Shown: piece by piece, positions 10,546-20,533 of the stretch
Position numbering within the stretch: the first letter of the stretch is position 1
Layout: every line of letters begins with the position of its first letter
DNA from: Pelomonas sp. CA6
Lineage (GTDB): Bacteria > Pseudomonadota > Gammaproteobacteria > Burkholderiales > Burkholderiaceae_C
Assembly: GCF_022549225.1 (NCBI RefSeq)
Contig: NZ_JAKZFD010000001.1
Location: 186,001-250,000 of the forward strand
Length of the DNA stretch: 64,000 nucleotides
Direction of reading: 5' to 3'
Notes under the pieces: generated by a model
What the model was told of the DNA's origin: nothing
Database searches by the model: none
The model's input: only the letters and a program-made list of their open reading frames with translations
Made by a program: the position numbers and the translations under genes

Positions 10546-11517
10546 ATGGAACCTTCGATGCCGTCCTCTCTCCCCGCCGTGGTCCTGTTGTCGGATCCCG
10601 CCAGCCCGCAGGGCCTGCAGGCCGGCGTGCTGCTGGCCGACGTGCTGGAGGAGAGCGGCTACCAGCTGCTGCGGGCCGCCGAGGGCGAGGCCGCCGAGGC
10701 GCTGCTGGCGCCGTCGCGCGCGGTGGCGCTGCTGATGGAGCTGGAGCCGGGCGACGCTGCGGCGCTGGCGCTGCTGCGCCGCCTGAGCGCGCTGACGGCG
10801 GTGCTGGTGATCAGCCGCCAGCACGATCCCGCCTGGATCGTGCGCTTGCGCGACGCGGGCGCGGTGGACTGCCTGTCCAAGCCGCTGCGCCTGAGCCTGC
10901 TGCTGGAGCGCCTGGCGCGCTGGGCCCGTGCACCGCAAGAGGGCACGCCGCCCCGTGCGGGCGCCGGGCTGGTGCAGCCCTCGGCCGTCGCCGCCAGCAT
11001 GACGGTGCGCGAGCGCGACGGCCATTGCGCCTGGCAGAGCGCGCAGGCGCGCGCCTGGACCGCCCGCTACTTTCCGCCGCCGTTCGCGCGCCAGGCGCGC
11101 CTGCCGCCGGACCTGCTGCTGTGGCTGCATCGCGAGGCGCTGCGGCGCCGGGCCGGCGCGATGGCCGCGGCGATCACCATCGCGCCCTGGGGCGGGGCGC
11201 AGGGGCCGCGCCTGAGCCTGAGCCTGCACGAGGCCGAGCCGCGGCTGATCGGCGAAGGCCACTGGCTGGTGCTGATGCACGAGGCCAGCGACGCGGCGCG
11301 CGTGGCCCGGCTGGCGCGTGCGCTGCACCTGGAGCCGGCGCAGGCGGAGCTGCTGTTTGCCTGCATGGGCGGTGCCGACGAAGCCCAGCTGCGCGCGGCG
11401 CTGGGCCTGTCCGCGGACGGGCTCACGCAGCGTCTGGCCGCGCTGTGCGAGGCGCTGGGCGTGGCGACCCCGGTGCAGGCGGTCGCGCGCGGGCAGGCGG
11501 TGCTGCGCCAGGCTTAG
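10546..11517 (+). CDS. Response-regulator-like protein with atypical receiver and LuxR-type HTH
   Basis: Protein of 323 residues. Residues 10-125 look like a receiver domain: acidic pocket D17 (VVLLSDP), Ser90 in AVLVIS and the conserved Lys in LSKPL (K112). The phospho-acceptor position reads LLMELEPGD, so Glu65 stands where Asp is expected, with a one-residue deletion nearby. The C-terminal 70 residues (LEPAQAELLF, RAALGLSADGLTQRLAALCEALGV) resemble a diverged LuxR/GerE helix-turn-helix. Starts at 10534 and 10558 are also possible; the GGGGGAGGG at 10537-10544 does not settle it. It overlaps the convergent next gene by 4 bases. No partner kinase is seen. Confidence 0.62.
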   Translation: MEPSMPSSLPAVVLLSDPASPQGLQAGVLLADVLEESGYQLLRAAEGEAAEALLAPSRAVALLMELEPGDAAALALLRRLSALTAVLVISRQHDPAWIVRLRDAGAVDCLSKPLRLSLLLERLARWARAPQEGTPPRAGAGLVQPSAVAASMTVRERDGHCAWQSAQARAWTARYFPPPFARQARLPPDLLLWLHREALRRRAGAMAAAITIAPWGGAQGPRLSLSLHEAEPRLIGEGHWLVLMHEASDAARVARLARALHLEPAQAELLFACMGGADEAQLRAALGLSADGLTQRLAALCEALGVATPVQAVARGQAVLRQA

Positions 11518-12515
11518 TCGTCTTCGCGCAGCAGCCGTATGCCCACCAACGTGTAGCGCGTGTCCGGGGCGTTCCAGTTGCGATAGCTGCAGCGCGCATA
11601 GAAAGGCCAGCTGTGCCAGGAGCCGCCGCGGCGCACGCGCACGCTGCCGTCCTCCGGGCCGCGCGGGTCGGCGGCCGGCGAGCGGGCGTAGTAGGTCTCG
11701 TCGTGCCAGTCCGCCACCCATTCCCAGACGTTGCCCAGCATGTCGTGCAGGCCGAAGGCATTGGCGCTGAAGCTGCCGACCGGCGCGGTGAAGGTATGGC
11801 CGTCGGCCAAGGGCAGCGCGCGGTCGGCCCATTGCGGCCACAGCCGGGCGGTCTCGGCGGCAAAGACGTTGGCCTGGCCCTTCAGTGCCGACGGCGCGTC
11901 GCCGCCGGGATAGCGGCTGGTGCTGCCGGCGCGGCAGGCGTACTCCCACTCGGCCTCGGTGGGCAGGCGGTAGCGATGGCCTTCGCGGCGGCTGAGCCAG
12001 TCGGCCAGCGCCTGCGCGTCATGCCAGGTCACGTTGACCACCGGATGGTCCTCGCCCTGCGGGAAGCCCGGGTTGGCCCAGGAATAGCGCGGCTGCCGGC
12101 CCTCGAAGGCATCGCCGCGCGCGCTGCGGGCGGGGTCGTAGTCGGCGCGCCAGCCGTAACCGCCGGTGCCGTCGGCCACCGACTCGGGCACATGGCCGGA
12201 CGCGGCCAGGAACTGGCGCCACTGGCCCACCGTGACCTCGTGCTGGCCCATCCAGAAGGCGCGCGTCAGGCGCACCTTGTGGCGCGGTGCCTCGTCCTGC
12301 AGCACGCTGAAGCGGCGCGGCTCATAGGCGGGGAAGTCGCGCGCCAGCTGCTCCGGCGTGTCTTCGCTGCCCATCCAGAACTCGCCCGCCGGCAGCTTGA
12401 CGAAGCGCATGCCCAGGCTGTTGGTCCAGACGACGACCTGCGCGCGGGCGCCGCCGGCGGCCAGCAGCAGAATCGTCAACAAGGTCAGGGCGGGGCGCAG
12501 GGCAGGCGGTTGCAT
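11514..12515 (-). CDS. Secreted formylglycine-generating-enzyme-fold (SUMF1/FGE) protein
   Basis: Protein of 333 residues with a signal peptide (about 1-25, cut after ARA). It then carries the SUMF1 fold: MRFVKLPAGEFWMGS, HEVTVGQWRQFL, HPVVNVTWHDAQALADWLS, YRLPTEAEWEYACRAG, GLHDMLGNVWEWVADW and RVRRGGSWHSWPF. True sulfatase-activating enzymes use a pair of C-terminal cysteines; only one (ARCSYRNWN) is present here, so sulfatase maturation is doubtful and the exact activity is open. No sulfatase gene is nearby. Confidence 0.8.
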   Translation of the reverse strand: MQPPALRPALTLLTILLLAAGGARAQVVVWTNSLGMRFVKLPAGEFWMGSEDTPEQLARDFPAYEPRRFSVLQDEAPRHKVRLTRAFWMGQHEVTVGQWRQFLAASGHVPESVADGTGGYGWRADYDPARSARGDAFEGRQPRYSWANPGFPQGEDHPVVNVTWHDAQALADWLSRREGHRYRLPTEAEWEYACRAGSTSRYPGGDAPSALKGQANVFAAETARLWPQWADRALPLADGHTFTAPVGSFSANAFGLHDMLGNVWEWVADWHDETYYARSPAADPRGPEDGSVRVRRGGSWHSWPFYARCSYRNWNAPDTRYTLVGIRLLREDD

Positions 12516-12573
12516 GCGGCGATGCTAGAACGCGGTCGATGACGGAAAATCGGGCTTTGCTCTCTTGACGCCC

Positions 12574-13914
12574 ATGTTCAGCCATCTGCTCCCGCCGCAG
12601 GACGCCCACGCCCCGACCCGCCCCGATGACAAGCAGCGCTTCATGCAGCTGCTGGGCCTGGCGCTGGAGCGCGGCGGTGTGCAGCGTCTGTTGCTCAGTG
12701 CCCCCAGACCTGTCGCTTCGCGCCAGGCCCCCCAAGGGGGCCAAGAAAGCTCGGGCGCGGCCCCCCGTGCTGAAGGCAAAGACCTGAGCGACGAGCCCGG
12801 GCTGGAGCGGCTGATGGTGCGTGAGCTGCAACTGCGCGGCGAGCGCCACCTGAGCTTTCTGTGGCGCTACCAGACACGCGACGTCACGAAGAACCTCGCG
12901 CTGGACCCGGGCCTGGCGGAACTGAACCGGCTGCTGGGCCCGGTGTTCGGCCACGCCCATCTGGACACCGCCACCGAGTCGGTGCAGCTGCGCTTTTCAC
13001 GCAAGGGGCGGCCCAGCCTGCATGTGGCGCGCCGCGCCACGCCCGCGGATGCCGGCGAGCCGCCGGCCGCGCAGAGCGGCGCTCACAACCGCGAGAAGCC
13101 GCGCCTGCTCGACCTGCAGCAGCCCTTCTGGCGTGACCTGGGCCTCAGCCATGCGCCGCGCGGCGAGCCGCAGCTGGTGCCCACGATGGCGCGCAAGTGG
13201 AAGCAGATCAACAAGTTCATCGAAATCTTCGACGCCGCGGTGCGCAGCGCCGGCCTCGCCGCGCCGGTGCGCCTGGCCGACTTCGGTTCCGGCAAGGGCT
13301 ACCTGACCTTCGCGATGCACGACTACCTGCGCCAGCAGGGGCTGGCGCCGCAGGTGCACGGGGTGGAGCTGCGCGAGGACATGGTGACGCTGTGCAACGC
13401 GGTCGCGCGCACCCACGGCCTGCAGGGCCTGGTCTTCGAGCAGGGCGACGTCCGCGAGCGCGGCGACATGCGGCTGGACGTGATGGTGGCCCTGCATGCC
13501 TGCGACATCGCGACCGACTACGCGATGCACTTCGGGCTGCGCAGCGGCGCGCGCATCATCATGTGCGCGCCCTGCTGCCACAAGCAGATCCGCCCGCAGA
13601 TGCGTACCCCGGCGGCGCTGCGCCCGCTGCTGCAGCATGGCATCCACCTGGGCCAGGAGGCCGAGATGGTGACCGACTCGCTGCGCGCGCTGCTGCTGGA
13701 GCTGTGCGGCTACGAGACCCAGGTGATCGAGTTCATCGCGCTGGAGCACACCAGCAAGAACAAGATGGTGCTGGCGGTGCGGCGTGCGCAAGACCCGACC
13801 CCGGCGCGACGCGCCGAGCTGCTGGCGCAGCTGGACGAGATCAAGCGCTTCTACGGGCTGCGCGAGCAGGCGCTTGAGAGCCTGCTGCGCGCCGAGGGCC
13901 GCCTGGCGCCCTGA
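12574..13914 (+). CDS. Class I SAM-dependent methyltransferase (Methyltransf_32/METTL25-like)
   Basis: Protein of 446 residues. The C-terminal half is a Rossmann methyltransferase: motif I LADFGSGKGYLTFAMHDYL, then VELREDMVTLCNAV, the ALHACDIATDYA block and the Cys-rich CAPCCHKQIRPQ segment typical of this family. The substrate is unknown (RNA or protein). The N-terminal region has a low-complexity stretch (about residues 43-70) whose DNA is a GC-rich palindromic repeat at 12701-12767, apparently inserted in frame. The ATG at 12574 is used; a TTG three codons earlier is an alternative. Confidence 0.78.
   Translation: MFSHLLPPQDAHAPTRPDDKQRFMQLLGLALERGGVQRLLLSAPRPVASRQAPQGGQESSGAAPRAEGKDLSDEPGLERLMVRELQLRGERHLSFLWRYQTRDVTKNLALDPGLAELNRLLGPVFGHAHLDTATESVQLRFSRKGRPSLHVARRATPADAGEPPAAQSGAHNREKPRLLDLQQPFWRDLGLSHAPRGEPQLVPTMARKWKQINKFIEIFDAAVRSAGLAAPVRLADFGSGKGYLTFAMHDYLRQQGLAPQVHGVELREDMVTLCNAVARTHGLQGLVFEQGDVRERGDMRLDVMVALHACDIATDYAMHFGLRSGARIIMCAPCCHKQIRPQMRTPAALRPLLQHGIHLGQEAEMVTDSLRALLLELCGYETQVIEFIALEHTSKNKMVLAVRRAQDPTPARRAELLAQLDEIKRFYGLREQALESLLRAEGRLAP
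12726..12742. repeat. GC-rich palindrome inside the methyltransferase gene
   Basis: GGCCCCC-CAA-GGGGGCC sits within a stretch (about 12701-12767) unlike the flanking coding sequence and resembles intergenic GC-rich palindromes common in Burkholderiales. The reading frame is kept through it. Its identity as a dispersed repeat is inferred, since only one copy was seen here. Confidence 0.5.
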
Positions 13915-13967
13915 TACCCGGGCGGCACTGCCTCATTTGCGGGCAGTCCAGGCAAAGCCCTGGCGCA

Positions 13968-14213
13968 TCAAGGACTTGCGTCGCCGGGCCTCAGCTTGTC
14001 CCACGACTTGTCCACAGCGGAGGTGGGCAACCCGGGCGCCGGCTGGCGGCTGCGCCAGGCGCGCAGGGCCTGGCGGTATTCGTCCATCGCCAGGTCGTGC
14101 AGGTCGAAGACGCAGGGGTTGCAGCCATTGCCGCAGCAGTCCTCCAGCGCGGGAGGCTGCGGCGGCTGAGGCATGGGATCGTCAGGGGCGGAGGCGGGGG
14201 CAGTGGACGGCAT
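13968..14213 (-). CDS. Small oxidoreductase-like domain protein (PF09791 type)
   Basis: Protein of 81 residues with the compact motif CCGNGCNPCVFDLHDLAMDEY, characteristic of the small 'oxidoreductase-like' family: four cysteines and an acidic helix, then a short helical tail with ALRAWRSRQPA. The N-terminal 25 residues are proline-rich. The family's function is not established; a metal- or cofactor-binding role is suggested by the cysteines. The start at 14213 excludes a longer frame that would run through the terminator at 14256-14286. Confidence 0.72.
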   Translation of the reverse strand: MPSTAPASAPDDPMPQPPQPPALEDCCGNGCNPCVFDLHDLAMDEYRQALRAWRSRQPAPGLPTSAVDKSWDKLRPGDASP

Positions 14214-14673
14214 GGCGCGATTGTCCGGCAGGGCCCGCGTCCGCGCCGCGCAGGCAAAAAAGCCCGAACCGCGGGGCGGTTCGGGCAAGAGCGCTGCGGA
14301 CGCCACCTGGACGCGCTGCCGGCGGGCGGCGGGCGTGGAGCTGCGGCGTGGTCGATGTGAGCGCGGGCGGCGCATGGCGGGCGATCCGGCGGAGGGAACG
14401 CGGCCTGGGCGCCATCAGTGAATCCGACGTGCGCGGCTCAGACCGGCGGGCCGTCCCTGGGCGGGGCGCCCGGAGCCACGGGGTGTGGGGCGCTTGCGAA
14501 AGGGCGGCGTGTCTTCATGCTTCGCATCATCGCGAAGTTGGCGCGAACGAAGCGCCCAAGAACAAGGCGCAAATCCAGCCAAACAAGTGGCCGGGATTTG
14601 CGCCTATTTCAAACGATGCGCCGAGGGCCGGGCAAGACCTGGCCCTGGCGCGATGCGGCAATGCCGCGGCCGT
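14214..14673. other. 460-base gene-free stretch with an inverted repeat and a minus-strand terminator
   Basis: No convincing protein gene lies here on either strand. It contains a strong minus-strand intrinsic terminator (14256-14286) about 390 bases beyond the prolyl oligopeptidase stop. It also has an 11-bp perfect inverted repeat, GGCGCAAATCC (14566-14576) with GGATTTGCGCC (14594-14604). A copy of the recurrent GGCAAGACCTGGCC word is at 14631. The terminator implies a minus-strand transcript ending there: either a long 3' UTR or an uncharacterised small RNA. Confidence 0.5.
14256..14286 (-). terminator. Minus-strand intrinsic terminator
   Basis: Read on the minus strand, GCCCGAACCG pairs with CGGTTCGGGC around a 5-base CCCCG loop and is followed by a run of six Ts. 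It is canonical in form. It probably ends the transcript of the prolyl oligopeptidase gene or of a small RNA upstream of it. Confidence 0.88.
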
Positions 14674-16809
<2,136 letters not shown>

Positions 16810-16912
16810 GCGATCGGTCTCCTCTGGAAGCAATGCGCGGCCCGCCGGCTCATGGCCAGCGGGCCGCGCTATTGTGCCCAGCGGGGAGCGGCGTGACTTT
16901 CGTCAGCGCGCG

Positions 16913-17488
16913 TCAGTGCGCATGGCCGCCATCGCCGGGCGCGGCGCGCAGCAGCAGGCGCACCGCGGGCGCCTTCAGGCCCTGGGTGGAAACACCGGCT
17001 TCGGGCACCTGGGCCCAGTCCCACTGGCCCTGGGCGCAGTCCTGCCTCACCTTGAACCACAGCGCCGCGGGCGCGGCGGTCGGGGCGCTCATGGCGGGGA
17101 GCTGGCCGCGCAGCACGAACTCGTCGTACCACTCGTCGCGCAGCCAGTGCTCCTCGCCGCGCGCGGTCCAGCGCACCTCCACGACGTCTTCGGTGATGCG
17201 CCGGCCATGCGACTCGTAGGGCTGGGCCAGCGGCGCCTTGCGCGTCTCCAGCAGCCAGCCCGGCTTGGGGCTGGGGCGGGCGCCGCGCAGGCCCTCGGGC
17301 AGCAGCACGGTGATGCGCGTGGTGGGCGAGCCGTCGCAGCCATGACCGACGCGCAGCACGGCCTTGTAGGCGCTGCCGGCGACGGCCTCGGGCTGCTCCA
17401 GCGTGATGTGGGCCAGCGCCGGGCCGGCGGCCAGCGCCAGCAGCGTGGCGCACAAGGTGGGGAAGGTGGTGCTCATGGGGATCTTCAT
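16913..17488 (-). CDS. YcnI/DUF1775-family probable copper-binding periplasmic protein
   Basis: Protein of 191 residues with a signal peptide ending GPALA, so the mature chain starts with His (HITLEQPEA), the hallmark of YcnI proteins, where the N-terminal His with Trp/Glu binds copper. A tail GDGGHAH adds more His. It follows the TonB receptor by 9 bases with its ribosome site in the receptor's end, so they are co-transcribed. The context with a DUF2946 gene points to copper handling; this is family knowledge plus position, not a test. Confidence 0.82.
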   Translation of the reverse strand: MKIPMSTTFPTLCATLLALAAGPALAHITLEQPEAVAGSAYKAVLRVGHGCDGSPTTRITVLLPEGLRGARPSPKPGWLLETRKAPLAQPYESHGRRITEDVVEVRWTARGEEHWLRDEWYDEFVLRGQLPAMSAPTAAPAALWFKVRQDCAQGQWDWAQVPEAGVSTQGLKAPAVRLLLRAAPGDGGHAH

Positions 17489-17497
17489 CGTGAGAAC

Positions 17498-19927
17498 TCA
17501 GAGGTCGAACTTCAGCTCGGCGCTGTAGCTGCGCTGCGGATAGGGATGGAAGTTCCAGTAGTGGCAGTCGTTGAGGTTGTCGATGCCCAGCGCGGCACTC
17601 CATTGGCGGCTGATGCGCCACAGCAGGCGCGCGTCGACGCTGGCGAAGCTGCTGACGCCCATATAGGCCTGGCCGTGGGTGTCGGCGTTGTTCAGCGTGC
17701 GGTACTGGCGGCCGCTGTAGCGGCCGGCCAGCGTGGCGCTCCACTGCTCGTTGACGCGGTAGCTGGCGACCACGGTGGCACGCCAGCGCGGGATGTTGGG
17801 CTGCCACTTGCCCAGCGTGTCGCCGGGTGTGCTGACGAAGCCGCTGTTGCGCCGGATCCTGGAATCGGCATAGGTCAGACTCGCGGTCAGGTCCAGGCCG
17901 CGAGCCAGCCAATCGGTGGCCGTCAGCGCGGCCTCCAGCCCGGAAGTGGCGATCCGCTCGATGTTCTGCACGCGGCTGATGTTTTTGTTCGCCGCGGTGT
18001 CGTAGACGGTCTGCGCATACAGCGCGTCGCGGGTGCGTTCGGCGAAGTAGGTCAGCCGCGTCTGCACCGGGCCCCATTCCTGCTGCGCGCTCAGCTCGGC
18101 GGTCCAGGACTTCTCGGGCCTGAGCAGCGGGTCGTTGATGTACAGGGCGTTGCTCGTCGAGGTGGCGCCATAGAGCTCGCCCACCGTGGGCATGCGCACC
18201 GCCCGGCCCAGCGAGGCCTTGAGCACGGTGTCCAGGCTGGCCTGCCAGGACAGCGCGGCCTTGGGGGAGAGATGCGTTTCGCTGCGCGGCGCATGCGCGA
18301 TGCCCTGGCTGGCCGAGAAGTCGGTGCGCCCGCCCTCGGCCCGCCAGTGCTCGGCGCGCAGTCCCAGATGGGCCTTCCAGTCATCGTCGATCAGCCAGGC
18401 GTCCTGCAGATAAGCGCTGCGCAGCCGGGTGTGGCCGCGCACCTGGCTGAGCAGCGCGCCCGGGCCGTCCTCCCGGTAGTTGCCCGCGATTTCACTGTTG
18501 CGGTAGCGCAGGGTGTAGCGGTCCTGCTGCAGGCCGAGGTCCAGCACATGGCGTCCCGCGCCCAGCGCGGGGCGCCAGATGCCCTTGAGCGCCAGCGTGT
18601 TCCAGCCGGTGCCGCTGCCGTCGGCCAGCGTGCCAGGGCCGCCGCTCCAGGCGGCTGGCTGCGGGTTGGCGGCGCCATTCTGGCGCTTGTCGTCCTTCTG
18701 GTAGTCGTAGAGGCTGGCCGCCAGCTCCCAGTCCCATTCGCCGCCGCGGTGGCTCTTGACCGACAGGCCGTGCATCGCATGCCGCGACTGCTCGCGCGTG
18801 AGCGCGAAGTCGGCGCCGCTGAGGCCTTGCGTGCCGACCACGGTCTTGCCCTGGATCGACTGCGGGCCGGTGAAGAAGGCCAGGCCGTCGATGTTGATCG
18901 CGCCGCTGTAGACGGGCCGGCCGTTGGCATCGCGCAGATCGCTCTGCGACCGGCCGTCCGCGTCGTTGCGCCACAGGCCCAGCACATAGCTGGCGCTCAG
19001 CGTGGGGCTGAGCTCGTAGGCGAGCTTGAGCTTCAGATGGTCCTGACGGGTGCTGTACTGCGTGGCCGAACCCAGCATGAACCAGGGCTGGCCGCTGCTG
19101 TTGGGCACCCGCCAGGCCCCGGTCACCGGGGTGCCGACGCCCGGCGCGGCCACGCCATTGCTGAGCAGGCGGTTGGCGAAGGTCAGCGGCTGGCCGTCGC
19201 TGTCGGTGCGGTTGAGGTTGAGCCACCAGCTCAGGGCGCCGTCGCGGCTGCCCACCGAGGCGCTGGCCTGCCAGGCGCGGTAGGTGGCGTGGGTGCCGTA
19301 GAGCGCGAACGGCTGCAGCGTGGTGCCCAGCTTGGCATGCGCCTCGAAGCGCGTGGGCATGCGGGTCTGATAGTCCACCACCGCGCCGGCCGAGTTGCCC
19401 GGATAGGCCGCGGAGAAGGGGCCGTACATCACGTCCACGCGCTCGATTTCCTCGGGCGTGACCAGGCCCCAGCGCGGCGGGAAGGACAGCCCGCCGACGC
19501 CGTTGCCCAGGTAGTTGGACAGCAGGATGCCGTCGGCGTAGACGGCCGAGCGCGCGCTGTTGCCGGTGCCGGACGCGCGGCTGGACAGGATGGCGTGGTT
19601 GTAGTCGCCGATGTAGCGCTTGCGCACCAGCAGGCTGGGGAAGTACTTGAGCGCATCCTCGGCGTCCATCGCGTTGACGCTGCGCGCGATCTCCTCGCGT
19701 GTCGCGCTCTCGCGGGTGGTGGGGATGTTGCTGGGCAGCGAGCTGGGCGCACGGCCCTGGACCTGCACCAGGCCCAGCGTGTGGCGCGGCGGGGCCGCTT
19801 CGGTGCTGTCGTCGCCGCAGTCTTCGCAGGCCAGGGCGGGCAGGGCGGGGGCCAGCGCGATCAGCGCCAGGGCCTGGGCGCAGGCCCGCGCGACGCGGCG
19901 GCGCGGCGCGCGTGGGGAACGGAACAT
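17498..19927 (-). CDS. TonB-dependent outer-membrane receptor, probably for copper
   Basis: Protein of 809 residues: signal peptide (about 1-33), a short CEDCG motif right after it, a plug domain at about 60-190 (GLVQVQGRAPSS, YADGILLSNYLGN, EEIERVDVMYGPFSAAYPGNSAGAV) and a 22-strand-type barrel ending in SYSAELKFDL with a terminal hydrophobic residue. Its neighbours, a DUF2946 gene upstream and a YcnI protein downstream, recur with OprC/NosA-like copper receptors, hence the metal guess. The N-terminal CxxC could be a metal site. Start taken at 19927 because the signal peptide begins there. Confidence 0.85.
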   Translation of the reverse strand: MFRSPRAPRRRVARACAQALALIALAPALPALACEDCGDDSTEAAPPRHTLGLVQVQGRAPSSLPSNIPTTRESATREEIARSVNAMDAEDALKYFPSLLVRKRYIGDYNHAILSSRASGTGNSARSAVYADGILLSNYLGNGVGGLSFPPRWGLVTPEEIERVDVMYGPFSAAYPGNSAGAVVDYQTRMPTRFEAHAKLGTTLQPFALYGTHATYRAWQASASVGSRDGALSWWLNLNRTDSDGQPLTFANRLLSNGVAAPGVGTPVTGAWRVPNSSGQPWFMLGSATQYSTRQDHLKLKLAYELSPTLSASYVLGLWRNDADGRSQSDLRDANGRPVYSGAINIDGLAFFTGPQSIQGKTVVGTQGLSGADFALTREQSRHAMHGLSVKSHRGGEWDWELAASLYDYQKDDKRQNGAANPQPAAWSGGPGTLADGSGTGWNTLALKGIWRPALGAGRHVLDLGLQQDRYTLRYRNSEIAGNYREDGPGALLSQVRGHTRLRSAYLQDAWLIDDDWKAHLGLRAEHWRAEGGRTDFSASQGIAHAPRSETHLSPKAALSWQASLDTVLKASLGRAVRMPTVGELYGATSTSNALYINDPLLRPEKSWTAELSAQQEWGPVQTRLTYFAERTRDALYAQTVYDTAANKNISRVQNIERIATSGLEAALTATDWLARGLDLTASLTYADSRIRRNSGFVSTPGDTLGKWQPNIPRWRATVVASYRVNEQWSATLAGRYSGRQYRTLNNADTHGQAYMGVSSFASVDARLLWRISRQWSAALGIDNLNDCHYWNFHPYPQRSYSAELKFDL

Positions 19928-20016
19928 GGGAATCCTTCGTCGAACAAACGCCCCGTCGCCGCGAGCGGCGCGTGGGAACAGGGCAGGGGCGTGCCCGTCA
20001 GTCGGGCACGCGGTCG

Positions 20017-20406
20017 TCAGACGAGGACGGAGGGCGGAGCGCGGGCGGCCGCGGGCCGCCAGGCGTGGGCGCCTTGGGGCGCGCTGAAGAAGCGCTCGGG
20101 CGCGCCGAAGCGCAGCTCGCTGCGCAGCGCCAGCACCGGCTCGGGCGCTGGAGGCAGGCCCAGGCCCTGGGCCTGCAGCTGGCAGGCGGGGCAGGGATGG
20201 AACAGCGCGTCGGCATCGGCCGAGCGCGCGGGCGCGCCGCCGCGCGGGACGACGACGCTGGACAGGCACAGCTGGGTCCACGGCGGCAGCTCGCCGCGCT
20301 GTGCGCTCAGGGCCATGCTCGCCGCGGGCAGCCAGGAGGCGACCCACAGGCACAGCAGCACGGCGAACCGCAGCGGCAGGGAGGGACGACGCAGGACCGG
20401 GGACAT
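20017..20406 (-). CDS. DUF2946-family exported protein
   Basis: Protein of 129 residues with an N-terminal hydrophobic signal (about 12-33), a CPACQ motif near residue 72 and the ending WRPAAARAPPSVLV, where the ARAPP block is typical of DUF2946. The function is not known; members usually lie beside copper-related TonB receptors, as here. It is 89 bases upstream of the receptor and likely opens the operon DUF2946-receptor-ycnI. Confidence 0.75.
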   Translation of the reverse strand: MSPVLRRPSLPLRFAVLLCLWVASWLPAASMALSAQRGELPPWTQLCLSSVVVPRGGAPARSADADALFHPCPACQLQAQGLGLPPAPEPVLALRSELRFGAPERFFSAPQGAHAWRPAAARAPPSVLV

Positions 20407-20533
20407 GGCGCCATTCTAGGAGGGGCGGTTGCCGCAATCCTTGATCTGGGCGAGGTTCGCGCAGCCGCGCAGCGCAGGGGCGGCGCGGCTGTCCCCGCAG
20501 AGGGGCGGACGGGCCCGTCCCCCGAGCGGCCGA

